Of a DNA stretch of 64,000 bases, positions 44,960 through 52,941 are shown piece by piece. The stretch comes from Jannaschia sp. S6380 (GTDB lineage: Bacteria; Pseudomonadota; Alphaproteobacteria; Rhodobacterales; Rhodobacteraceae). A program made the translations under genes and the position numbers. Within the stretch, counting starts at the first letter, position 1, and every line of letters starts with the position of its first letter. The DNA lies in assembly GCF_023015695.1 (NCBI RefSeq), contig NZ_JALKAS010000001.1:1178001-1242000 (forward strand), read 5' to 3'. The notes beneath the pieces were generated by a model. It was not told the origin of the DNA. It saw only the letters and a list, made by a program, of their open reading frames with translations, and did no database searches.

Positions 44960-47131
44960 CTAGTTGGCCGCGGCGGTCTGCAGCAGGCCGGTGATCTGGC
45001 GCACGGTAGCCCGGCGATTGGCCCGTTCGTCCGTCTGCGTCGGCACCTTCAGGAACTGCTCGCCATAGCCCTGAACGACCATGTTTTCGACCGGTACGCC
45101 GAAATACTCGTTCAGCGCCAGCGCCAGTGTCTCGGCACGCCGGTCCGACAGCGCCAAGTTATAGGCGGCATCGCCCACGGCGTCGGTATGCCCCTCGATC
45201 AGAAAGACCTCGCGCGGATTTTCGCGGATCGCGGCCAGCACCTCGCGCGCCAGACCGGTCAGGTTTCCGGCCTGCTCGGGCGAAATCGCCGCCGAGCCCG
45301 ACGCGAAGGTCACGGTATCGACCTCGAAGGCCGGCGCCAACGCACGGACCTGCGAGATGTTGCGCACCTGGGCCAGGCTGAACCGGCGGTCCAATCCCGC
45401 CTCGCGGTTCAGGGCGGCGCGCAACGCGTCGTCGCCCCCGTCCGACCGCGACGACACGATCGGCGCGGGCAGCGTGGCGACGTCCACCGGCTCCACGGCG
45501 GCGGTGTCGTCGATCAGCGTGTATTCGGTCCCGTCCGTCTCGACCAGCTTACGGCGCAGGACGCGCAGCGACGCGTCGCGGATGGTCACGATCCGGCTGC
45601 CGTCGGGGCGGATGACGGTGGTGCGGGTCGAGCCGTCGTCGAACCGCTCGGTCCGCACCTCGTTCCCGCTCTGCCGCAGCAGCGCATCATCGTCCTTGAG
45701 CACCTGTAGCCCGCCATCGTCGCGTTGAACTACGACCCGGTCGCCCGAGTTCGAGACGACCCGGTTCCGGTTCGCCAGCACGGTTCCGACGGCAAGCGCA
45801 CCCAAGGCGCCCAAGGCGATCTTCTGGTTGCGCGAAAGCCCGTCATCGTCATCGTCGTCCCGATCGGTCACGACGGCCTGGGTCGTGAAATCCTGGTCCG
45901 AGGTGCGCACGTCCTCCTCGGCGATGACCTGCTCTTCCACCTCGGCGGCCTCGGCATCGTCCGACGCGGCGGCGGCGGCCGTCCCCTCGTTGGGATCGGT
46001 CAGCGATTCCAACGCGCGGCTGGCCTGATCACGGGCGACCTCCTGCTCCTCGGTCAGTTCCGGCTCCGGCTGGGCTGCGACCTCCTCGGCGATCTCGCTC
46101 TCCGTCGGGGTCTCGACCAGCGGGGTCACCTCGGCCTGCGGAGTGTCCGTCTCGGTCTCCTCGGCGGTGGCATCCTGCGCCGCTTCCTCGGATGCGGCGT
46201 CCTCGGTTGCCGCCTCCTCGCTGGTGGCCTCCTCGGCTGCGGCTTCCTCGGCAGCCGTCTCCTCTGTTGCCATTTCCCCGGCATCCGTTTCCTCGGCGCC
46301 CTCCTCGGTCGCGGTGTCTTCTTCGGTCGCGACCTCGTCCTGCAAGGCTTCGGCACCGTCCTCCGTGCCCTGTGTCGCCAACTCCTCGCCGGTGCCGTCG
46401 ACCGGCTCCCCGGTATCCTGGGCCTCGTCGATAACCTCATCGACGGCCTCCTCGGCCTCGGCCTCCGCTTCGACCTCTGCCTCGGCGTCTGCTTCAGCCT
46501 CCGCCTCTGCCTCGGCCGCATCGGCTTCCAGCTGCTCGGCGATCGACTCCTCGGTCACCTCCTGAACGTCCGCATCCGGCGCGGCCTCGGGCGCGGTGTC
46601 CTCGGCGGTTTCCTCCGCCGTCTCGGGCGCGTCTTCCGTCAGGACCTCCGCCTCCGCCTCGGCTGCCTCAGCGTCTTCGGCGACCTCGCCTTCGACGGCT
46701 TCCACCTCGACGGGCTGCGCGTCCTCGGCGTCGGCGCTCTCTTCGACAACCTCCTCGGCGATTTCGGGCTCGACGGCCTCGGCATCGTCCACGGCCTCGC
46801 CGCCTTCGACGGCATCACCGCCGTCGACAGCCCCCTCGCCATCGATGTCGACGACCCCCTCGGCATCGCCCTCGACAGCGCCGCCTTCGACCATATCTTG
46901 CTCGATCTCCTCGACTGCGGCTTCGGTCCGCTCGGCCACGCAATTCGCCAGGGCCTCGGCGTCCCCCTCGAACTCGGCCGTGCATGTCGCCAGGATCTCG
47001 TCGGCGATCGCCTCGCCCTCCTGCGCCATCAGCGGCGCGCCGGGAACCAGCAGCGAGAGGCTTGCAACAAGGGCGGTCGCCTGGCGCACGGGATTGCGCG
47101 GCATGGTCAGGTTTCTGGGGGTACGGGGCAT
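44960..47131 (-). CDS. OmpA-family protein with long acidic low-complexity tract
   Basis: 723 residues. Signal peptide to about residue 36 (ending APLMA), then a short Cys-containing segment (CTAEFEGDAEALANCV). About 300 residues are dominated by Glu/Ala/Asp/Thr. After these come a middle domain ('GALGALAVGTVLANRNRVV') and a C-terminal OmpA peptidoglycan-binding domain ('LIEGHTDAVGDAAYNLALSDRRAETLA', given here as the key stretch). AAAGGAGG precedes ATG 47131. It interrupts the coxI-coxE order. The acidic tract may bind cations or span the periplasm; this is inference. Confidence 0.88.
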   Translation of the reverse strand: MPRTPRNLTMPRNPVRQATALVASLSLLVPGAPLMAQEGEAIADEILATCTAEFEGDAEALANCVAERTEAAVEEIEQDMVEGGAVEGDAEGVVDIDGEGAVDGGDAVEGGEAVDDAEAVEPEIAEEVVEESADAEDAQPVEVEAVEGEVAEDAEAAEAEAEVLTEDAPETAEETAEDTAPEAAPDADVQEVTEESIAEQLEADAAEAEAEAEADAEAEVEAEAEAEEAVDEVIDEAQDTGEPVDGTGEELATQGTEDGAEALQDEVATEEDTATEEGAEETDAGEMATEETAAEEAAAEEATSEEAATEDAASEEAAQDATAEETETDTPQAEVTPLVETPTESEIAEEVAAQPEPELTEEQEVARDQASRALESLTDPNEGTAAAAASDDAEAAEVEEQVIAEEDVRTSDQDFTTQAVVTDRDDDDDDGLSRNQKIALGALGALAVGTVLANRNRVVSNSGDRVVVQRDDGGLQVLKDDDALLRQSGNEVRTERFDDGSTRTTVIRPDGSRIVTIRDASLRVLRRKLVETDGTEYTLIDDTAAVEPVDVATLPAPIVSSRSDGGDDALRAALNREAGLDRRFSLAQVRNISQVRALAPAFEVDTVTFASGSAAISPEQAGNLTGLAREVLAAIRENPREVFLIEGHTDAVGDAAYNLALSDRRAETLALALNEYFGVPVENMVVQGYGEQFLKVPTQTDERANRRATVRQITGLLQTAAAN

Positions 47132-47208
47132 GGTGCCCTCCTTTGGAATGGCTCGATCCTTCGGGGGATAGAACGCCACGCCTGATGGGCAGTTCCAGCC
47201 TCGGGGGG

Positions 47209-47223
47209 TGTTATCGGATAACA
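47209..47223. promoter_or_regulatory. Perfect 15-bp palindrome upstream of the OmpA-family gene
   Basis: TGTTATC-G-GATAACA reads the same on both strands around a central base. It lies 78 bases upstream of the OmpA-family ATG and 119 bases past the CoxE stop, inside a 210-base gap. The size and symmetry suit a dimeric repressor or activator site; the regulator is unknown. It is also the tip of a larger CGGGGG/CCCCCG stem. Confidence 0.5.
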
Positions 47224-47341
47224 GGCCGACCCCCGCCGACGGCCGGCGGATCCTGCGCATCACGAGCCCGCGAACGGCCGGACGGGGGCGAACCCTCGCG
47301 GTCGGTTCCCCGGGGGCAATCCGGCCCGAACTCCCGCGCGG

Positions 47342-48568
47342 TCAGCCGCGCAGGCGCTGCAACTCGCCCTCGTCGCCGGGCCGGGACAGCGCATCCGCGA
47401 CCCCCTCCAGCGCGGCGATCGAATGACCGGCGCGCAGGCAGTCCACATGCGGCAGCAACGCGCGGATCCCGGCGGCGCGGGGCGCGAACCCGTCCCATCG
47501 CAGCAGCGGGTTCAGCCAGATGACGCGCCGTGCGGTCAGATGCAGGCGCCGCGCCGCCCGGGACAAATTCTCGGGATCGCCACGGTCGAGACCGTCAGTG
47601 ACCAGCAACACGACTGCACCCTGCCCGAGAACCCTGCGCGACCAGTCACGGTTGAACACGTGCAGCGCGTCGCCGATCCGCGTGCCGCCTTCCCAATCCT
47701 GCGCCTCGGCGCCGGCGGCGGCCAGCGCCGCATCGACGTCGCGTCGCCGCAGGTGACGGGTGATGTTCGTCAGCCGGGTGCCGAAGGTGAAGGCGTGAAC
47801 CTCGGCCCAGCCCGGACCTTGCCGGTTCGCGACCGCATGGAGGAAATGCAGCAACGCCCGGCTGTAGGACGACATCGACCCCGATATGTCGCAAAGCGCC
47901 ACGAGGTTCGGCCAGCGAATTCCGCGGCTTGCGTACCGAAGTTCATGCAGATCGCCGCGCCGCATGGCGGACCGCAGCGTGGCCCGCCGATCCACCCGCC
48001 CCGACGTTGCCGCCTGCAGCCGCCGGGTCGGAAGGGGGCGGACCGGCAGCCGAAGGCACGCCAGCATGCGCTTGGCCTCCGCGATCTCGGCCGTCGACAT
48101 CTGTTCGAAGTCGAGCGTCCGCAGCCGTTCGCGTCCGCTGGCGGTGGCGGAAGCGTCGATATGGAGTTCCTCGGACGGCGCTTCGCCCTGCGGCTCCGCC
48201 GGGGGCCGGTCCAGCAGCGCCTCGGCGGCACGCTTTTCGGCCGGTTTCGGCGGTCGCGCCTCCTGCACGTCGCGGATCGTGGGCGTCAACAGCCCCATCA
48301 TGTGCTCCAGATGACGCGGATCGCGCCAGTAGAGGCGGAAAAGCTGTCGGAACGTCGCCCGCTCCTCGGGCCGGCGAACGAACACGGCTTCGAGCGTATG
48401 CGCGAAATCCTCCCGATCGGTGAAACCCGCAACCTCCACGGCCCGTGTCGCGAGGATCAGGCGATCCGGCCCGGCCGAGAGCCCCGCCCGCCGCAATGCC
48501 GCCGCGAAATGCGCGATGTTACCCGCCAACTTGGGGTTCTGCGGCAGATCGAGGGGGGGCTGCGCCAT
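47342..48568 (-). CDS. CoxE-like VWA-domain protein
   Basis: 408 residues. The C-terminal von Willebrand A domain has the metal site motif DISGSMSSYS and 'LVTDGLDRGDPENL'. The N-terminal part has 'HFAAALRRAGLSAGPDR', typical of CoxE. CoxE works with the AAA+ ATPase CoxD in maturing the molybdenum/copper site of CO dehydrogenase-type enzymes. The gene follows coxD on the same strand, separated by the hairpin repeat copy 2. Confidence 0.92.
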   Translation of the reverse strand: MAQPPLDLPQNPKLAGNIAHFAAALRRAGLSAGPDRLILATRAVEVAGFTDREDFAHTLEAVFVRRPEERATFRQLFRLYWRDPRHLEHMMGLLTPTIRDVQEARPPKPAEKRAAEALLDRPPAEPQGEAPSEELHIDASATASGRERLRTLDFEQMSTAEIAEAKRMLACLRLPVRPLPTRRLQAATSGRVDRRATLRSAMRRGDLHELRYASRGIRWPNLVALCDISGSMSSYSRALLHFLHAVANRQGPGWAEVHAFTFGTRLTNITRHLRRRDVDAALAAAGAEAQDWEGGTRIGDALHVFNRDWSRRVLGQGAVVLLVTDGLDRGDPENLSRAARRLHLTARRVIWLNPLLRWDGFAPRAAGIRALLPHVDCLRAGHSIAALEGVADALSRPGDEGELQRLRG

Positions 48569-48580
48569 GGCCGTCGATCC

Positions 48581-48629
48581 GGGGGGCTAACCCCCCGGAC
48601 CCCCCAAGGTATTTGCCGCCAGAGGAAGG
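48581..48629 (+). repeat. Dispersed hairpin repeat, copy 2
   Basis: GGGGGG-CTAA-CCCCCC stem-loop followed by GGACCCCCCAAGGTATTTG and CCGCCAGAGGAAGG. The sequence after the stem matches copy 1 (26641-26685, opposite strand) almost exactly, differing at a few bases. It occupies the 65-base gap between the coxD stop and the coxE start. It could shape transcript stability inside the coxDE unit or be a mobile REP-like remnant. Confidence 0.7.
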
Positions 48630-48633
48630 AGCT

Positions 48634-49515
48634 TCATGTCGCCAACTCCGCCCGGACCTCATCGAGGATGCGCTTGGCCGACGATCCCTGAAGCTTCTGG
48701 ATGTCGTCCTGATATTTGAGAAGCGCGCCCAGCGTGTCGGCAATGACCGCGGGCGACAGCTCGATCATGTCCAGCGCGAGCAGGCACTTGGCCCAGTCGA
48801 TCGTCTCGGCCACGCCGGGTCGCTTGAACAGATCCTCGCTCCGCAGTCGCTGGACAAAGGCCACGACTTCGCAGCTCAGGCTTTCGGCGGCCTCGGGCGC
48901 GCGGGCGGCGAGGATCTGCATCTCGCGGGCGTGATCGGGATAGTCGACCCAGTGATAGAGGCAGCGGCGCTTCAGCGCGTCATGCACTTCGCGCGTGCGG
49001 TTCGACGTCAGGATCACGATCGGCGGGGCGGGCGCGGTGACGGTTCCCGTTTCGGGGATGGTGACCTGATAGTCGCTCAGCGCCTCCAGCAGGAACGCCT
49101 CGAACGGCGCGTCGGTGCGGTCGATCTCGTCGATCAGCAGGACGGGCGGGCCGGCATCGTCGGGACGCATCGCCTGCAACAGCGGGCGCGCGATCAGGAA
49201 GTCGTCGCCGAACAGGTCGGGCGGTGCCTTTCCGATCGCTTCGGCCTGACGGATGGCGACCATCTGAGCGGCGAAGTTCCATTCATAGACGGCACTCGCG
49301 GCATCGAGGCCCTCGTAGCATTGAAGCCGGATCAGACGCCGCCCGAGACTGGCCGCCACGGCCTTGGCGATTTCCGTCTTGCCGGTGCCGGCCTCGCCTT
49401 CGAGGAACAGCGGGCGGTCAAGACGCAGGGCCAGAAACAGGACCGTCGCCAGCGCCCGGCCGCAGATATAGTCCTGCCGGGCCAGCGCGGCCTGTACTTC
49501 GTCGATCGAATTCAT
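48634..49515 (-). CDS. MoxR-type AAA+ ATPase (CoxD-like)
   Basis: 293 residues. Walker A 'GEAGTGKTEIAKAVA', Walker B 'LLIDEIDRTDAPFEAFLLEAL', sensor 1 'VILTSNRTREV'. CoxD proteins work with CoxE on post-translational metal insertion in molybdenum hydroxylases. The start could be ATG 49515 or ATG 49530; no clear ribosome-binding site separates them, and 49515 gives 'MNSIDEVQAAL', close to relatives. Confidence 0.92.
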   Translation of the reverse strand: MNSIDEVQAALARQDYICGRALATVLFLALRLDRPLFLEGEAGTGKTEIAKAVAASLGRRLIRLQCYEGLDAASAVYEWNFAAQMVAIRQAEAIGKAPPDLFGDDFLIARPLLQAMRPDDAGPPVLLIDEIDRTDAPFEAFLLEALSDYQVTIPETGTVTAPAPPIVILTSNRTREVHDALKRRCLYHWVDYPDHAREMQILAARAPEAAESLSCEVVAFVQRLRSEDLFKRPGVAETIDWAKCLLALDMIELSPAVIADTLGALLKYQDDIQKLQGSSAKRILDEVRAELAT

Positions 49516-49607
49516 GGCCGCATGGGGCATGTTCGGGCAATTGCGGTCAACCGCCGATGACGTTCCGCGGGAGCACCCATCAGCCCCCCGCGAAACGTCG
49601 GCTCGCG

Positions 49608-50180
49608 TCAGGCGTCGGCCTGCTGCGCCTCGATCGAGATCATCACTTCGACCTCGTCCGAGACGAAGGGCGCGAACGCACCGGCATCGAATTCCGAGCG
49701 CAACAGCGTCGTCGTCGCGTCGAAGCCCAGCCAAGGTTTGTTCTGCTGGGGGTGGTCGGCGGCCTGGTTCAGCGTCGCGTCCAGCACGACCTCGTTGGTG
49801 ACGCCGCCGAGCGTCAGGTCGCCGGTGATCCGCGCGGTGTCCTCGCCCGTCACCTCGATCCCGGTGGACACGAAGCGGACGGTGTCGTTGGACGCGGCGT
49901 CCAGGAAGTCGGCCGACGCGAAGTGCTCATCGCGTTTTTCCCAGCCCGTGAACATGGCCGATGCGGGGATCGAGACGTCGACGGACGAGCTCGCGGGGTT
50001 CTCGGCGTCGTATTCGATCGTGCCCTCCCAGCCCGAGAACATCCCCCAGGTCGTCGAGAACCCCAGATGTTCGTAGTTGAAGACCGTCTGACTGTGGCTC
50101 GGGTCGAGCGTGTAGGTCACGGGCTCGGCAAGGGCCGGGGCGGCAAGAAGGACGGTGGCGGCAAGGGTGGAACGGAACAT
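49608..50180 (-). CDS. YceI-family periplasmic lipid-binding protein
   Basis: 190 residues. Signal peptide 'FRSTLAATVLLAAPALAE' followed by the YceI pattern 'YTLDPSHSQTVFNYEHLGFS' and 'DLTLGGVTNEVVLDATLN'. YceI proteins are beta-barrel lipocalin-like carriers of isoprenoid-type lipids. ATG 50180 gives the leader; a longer frame to 50309 is open. Confidence 0.92.
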   Translation of the reverse strand: MFRSTLAATVLLAAPALAEPVTYTLDPSHSQTVFNYEHLGFSTTWGMFSGWEGTIEYDAENPASSSVDVSIPASAMFTGWEKRDEHFASADFLDAASNDTVRFVSTGIEVTGEDTARITGDLTLGGVTNEVVLDATLNQAADHPQQNKPWLGFDATTTLLRSEFDAGAFAPFVSDEVEVMISIEAQQADA

Positions 50181-50406
50181 CCGGAAAACTCCAATGCTGG
50201 CTTCGGAAACGCCTCCTACCCTCGCGCAAGACGGAGCGACGGGAAACCACACGCCGCTCAACACATCGTGTGCGGCGGCGCACCGCCCGGCCGGCCCGTC
50301 CGGTCGCACCTTACGCAGCGTTCCGCCCTATCACGAGGAATGTCCGGAACTATCGCGGGGGGGTCTGACGTTGAAGGGCAATACCAACTGCACAAGGAGA
50401 CCTGCA

Positions 50407-50853
50407 ATGCTTCGCATCCTCACTTCCGCCGCCCTGGCCACCTCGCTTGCGGCCCCGGTTTTCGCCGACGCCCATGTGATGAACATGGACGACCTGATCC
50501 GCACCCGCGACATCACGGGCGGCCCCGTCTATTCCATCGCCAACGAGTACGACGAGGACCGCTGGATGGACCTCGATGACCGTGACTACTACGGTTACGA
50601 GAACTACGGCTACGGCACCGATTACGACCAGATCGGCGAAATCGAGGACATCATCCTCGACAAGAGCGGTCAGATGGTCGGCCTCGTGGCCGAAGTCGGC
50701 GGATTTCTCGACATCGGCGACAAGCACGTGATGGTTCCCGTCGGCGACCTGCGCCTGGTCGCGGTCGACGACACCAGCTACAGCTATGTGACCCGCCTGA
50801 GCGAGGAACAGCTGGAAGAGTTGCCGTCGGTCGACGAGGGCTGGTTCGACTGA
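50407..50853 (+). CDS. Exported PRC-barrel-like protein
   Basis: 148 residues. Signal peptide 'LRILTSAALATSLAAPVFADA', then a Tyr/Asp-rich stretch ('DDRDYYGYENYGYGTDYDQ') and a PRC-barrel-like core 'IGEIEDIILDKSGQMVGLVAEV' with 'GDKHVMVPVGDLRLVAV'. PRC-barrel proteins bind partners or small molecules; the role here is unknown. AAGGAG lies just upstream of ATG 50407. A perfect 9-bp hairpin follows at 50880. Confidence 0.85.
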   Translation: MLRILTSAALATSLAAPVFADAHVMNMDDLIRTRDITGGPVYSIANEYDEDRWMDLDDRDYYGYENYGYGTDYDQIGEIEDIILDKSGQMVGLVAEVGGFLDIGDKHVMVPVGDLRLVAVDDTSYSYVTRLSEEQLEELPSVDEGWFD

Positions 50854-50879
50854 TCGCCACGCATCAGCGGAACGATTTG

Positions 50880-50906
50880 GGGGAGGTCTCGCGACCTCCC
50901 CTTCTT
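50880..50906 (+). terminator. Terminator after the PRC-barrel gene
   Basis: GGGGAGGTC and GACCTCCCC form a perfect 9-bp stem around TCGC, followed by TTCTT. It lies 27 bases past the stop codon. Confidence 0.7.
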
Positions 50907-50957
50907 CGTGCGCGACCGATCTTCGCCGTGCACCGCGCAGGTGCCCGGCACGACCCC

Positions 50958-50985
50958 TTGCGTCGGGGTCGCAAATCTCTATACC
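50958..50985 (+). promoter_or_regulatory. Candidate promoter of the rpsF operon
   Basis: TTGCGT (50958-50963), a 16-base spacer and TATACC (50980-50985) lie about 100 bases before rpsF. The -35 is inside the loop of a perfect inverted repeat CGACCCC/GGGGTCG (50951-50957 and 50965-50971). Confidence 0.4.
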
Positions 50986-51087
50986 CCGCCCATCCCGCCA
51001 CGACGATTCACCGCGTGGTCTCTCGTGTCCGGCAGGCGGGGTTCATCGCCGGGCTATGAAACGCGCGCAGACAAGTCAGGAGTGAAC

Positions 51088-51441
51088 ATGCCGCTCTACG
51101 AGCATGTGATGATTTCGCGGCAGGATCTGTCCACCGCGCAGGCCGAGGGCCTCGTCGAACATTTCAGCACCGTCCTCGCGGACAACGGCGGCAGCGTCGT
51201 CGACAGCGAGTACTGGGGCGTCAAGACGATGGCCTACAAGATCAACAAGAACCGCAAGGGGCACTATGCCTTCCTGCGCACCGACGCGCCGTCGGATGCC
51301 GTGCAGGAGATGGAGCGCCTGGCCCGCCTGCATGACGACGTCATGCGCGTGCTGACCGTCAAGGTCGACGCCCATGAGGAAGGCCCCTCGGTCCAGATGC
51401 AGAAGCGCGACGAGCGGGATTCCCGCCGCGAACGCCGGTAA
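51088..51441 (+). CDS. rpsF: 30S ribosomal protein S6
   Basis: 117 residues. 'PLYEHVMISRQDLSTAQ', 'YWGVKTMAYKINKNRKGHYA' and 'LDDVMRVLTVKV'-like end (LHDDVMRVLTVKV) match S6. It is the first gene of the rpsF-rpsR-rplI operon, with CAGGAG before ATG 51088. Confidence 0.98.
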   Translation: MPLYEHVMISRQDLSTAQAEGLVEHFSTVLADNGGSVVDSEYWGVKTMAYKINKNRKGHYAFLRTDAPSDAVQEMERLARLHDDVMRVLTVKVDAHEEGPSVQMQKRDERDSRRERR

Positions 51442-51453
51442 GGAGAGAGACGA

Positions 51454-51681
51454 ATGGCTGCCAAACCCTTTTTCCGCCGTCGCAAGTCCGATCCGTTCGA
51501 GGGGCCGAACGCCCCCAAGATCGACTACAAGGACACCCGCCTGCTGCAACGCTACATCAGCGAGCGCGGCAAGATCGTCCCGTCCCGCATCACGGCCGTC
51601 TCGGCCAAGAACCAGCGCCGCCTCGCCAAGGCGATCAAGCGCGCGCGGTTCCTGGCCCTGCTGCCCTACGCCGTCAAATAA
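51454..51681 (+). CDS. rpsR: 30S ribosomal protein S18
   Basis: 75 residues. The start '[14 protein letters not shown]', '[20 protein letters not shown]' and '[18 protein letters not shown]' are the standard S18 sequence. It binds S6 in the platform of the 30S subunit. It begins 12 bases after rpsF, with AAGGAGAG upstream. Confidence 0.98.
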   Translation: MAAKPFFRRRKSDPFEGPNAPKIDYKDTRLLQRYISERGKIVPSRITAVSAKNQRRLAKAIKRARFLALLPYAVK

Positions 51682-51693
51682 GGAGCGCCTGAC

Positions 51694-52332
51694 ATGCAAG
51701 TGATCCTTCTGGAACGCGTGGCCAAGCTGGGCCAGATGGGCGAGGTCGTCGACGTCAAGCCCGGCTACGCCCGCAACTTCCTGCTGCCGCAGGGCAAGGC
51801 GCTGACCGCGTCGGACGCCAACGTCAAGGCGTTCGAGGGCCGCAAGGCCCAGCTCGAGGCCGACAACCTGGAAACCAGGAAGGAGGCCGACGCGCTCGGC
51901 ACCAAGCTGGACGGTGAGCAGTTCATCATCATCCGGCAGGCCTCCGATGCCGGTGCCCTCTATGGTTCGGTGACGACTCGGGATGCGGCAGACGCCGCGA
52001 CCGAGGCCGGCTACACCATCAATCGCAGCCAGGTCGCGCTGCAGGCGCCGATCAAGTATCTGGGCCTGCACAAGGTGTCCGTCCGCCTGCATCCTGAGGT
52101 CGAGATCGAGATCGAGCTGAACGTCGCCCGTTCGCCCGAGGAGGCCGAGCTTCAGGCCGCGGGCAAGTCGATCCAGGAACTGGCCGCCGAGGAAGAGGCC
52201 GCCGCCGAGTTCGAGATCTCGGAACTGTTCGATGATATCGGCGGTGCCGCCGACGAGTTCGGCGACGACGGCGACAGCGGCCCTGTCACCACGCCCGAGA
52301 GCGACGACGGCGAGGAACAGCCCCGCGACTGA
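51694..52332 (+). CDS. rplI: 50S ribosomal protein L9
   Basis: 212 residues. The N-terminal domain '[22 protein letters not shown]' with '[11 protein letters not shown]' and the central helix are standard. The C-terminus after the L9 domain is a 50-residue acidic extension ([19 protein letters not shown] and on), longer than the usual 150-residue L9; such extensions are seen in alphaproteobacteria. A strong terminator follows. Confidence 0.97.
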   Translation: MQVILLERVAKLGQMGEVVDVKPGYARNFLLPQGKALTASDANVKAFEGRKAQLEADNLETRKEADALGTKLDGEQFIIIRQASDAGALYGSVTTRDAADAATEAGYTINRSQVALQAPIKYLGLHKVSVRLHPEVEIEIELNVARSPEEAELQAAGKSIQELAAEEEAAAEFEISELFDDIGGAADEFGDDGDSGPVTTPESDDGEEQPRD

Positions 52333-52352
52333 GCGCGCCATGTCCATCTAGG

Positions 52353-52380
52353 AAGGGCCACCATTGTGGTGGCCCTTTTT
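52353..52380 (+). terminator. rplI operon terminator
   Basis: AGGGCCACCA-TTG-TGGTGGCCCT is a perfect 10-bp stem followed by a T run (TTTTT), 20 bases past the rplI stop. Confidence 0.92.
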
Positions 52381-52406
52381 CGTTGCGGTGCGGCCCGCGT
52401 CGGGGA

Positions 52407-52793
52407 TCACAGGTTCTGCGCGGCCTTCCTGCAATCCGCGGCGCATTCGCGGCACATCTTGGCACAGCGGCGGCAATGCGCATCGTCGTGCTGTTCGCAC
52501 ATGTCGGCGCAGGCATCGCAGGCCTGCGCGCAAAGTTCCAGCATTGAACGGATCACGGCCTCGTTCCGGCCCGTCCGGCGCGAGCCTACGCGGTAGGTGG
52601 CCGTGCAGATGTCGGAGCAGTCGGCACAGAGCCGGATGCACGCGCCCCGCGCCTCCTCCTCGGCCGCGCAGGCGTCGGCGCAGGAATTGCAGATCGCGGC
52701 GCAGTACATCGCGTGCCGCACGGCATCGCCTAGATACTCATTGTCATGGCCGGCGACTTCGGGATGTTCGGCAATCATTTCCTTGATGGACAT
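52407..52793 (-). CDS. Four-helix Cys-rich copper-storage protein (Csp-like)
   Basis: 128 residues with 17 cysteines in CxxxC/CxxC patterns along four helices ('YCAAICNSCADAC', 'GACIRLCADCSDIC', 'ELCAQACDACADMC', 'HCRRCAKMCRECAADC'). This matches the Csp copper-storage bundles. No signal peptide or Tat motif is visible, so it is cytosolic (Csp3-like). ATG 52793 has GGGGGA upstream; an open frame to 52829 precedes it. It is convergent with the ribosomal operon across its terminator. Confidence 0.88.
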   Translation of the reverse strand: MSIKEMIAEHPEVAGHDNEYLGDAVRHAMYCAAICNSCADACAAEEEARGACIRLCADCSDICTATYRVGSRRTGRNEAVIRSMLELCAQACDACADMCEQHDDAHCRRCAKMCRECAADCRKAAQNL

Positions 52794-52941
52794 CGGTTTT
52801 CCCCCGTGTGGTGACGACGGATCAACCACAAGACCGCCAAGTCGTTCCGACCTGGTGCCCCTCGTTTCGGGTCGTCACGCAAATCGCATCCGAACGTGTA
52901 TCCTGCCGATGCGACTCATTCCCTGCCACCGGAGTTCTTCG

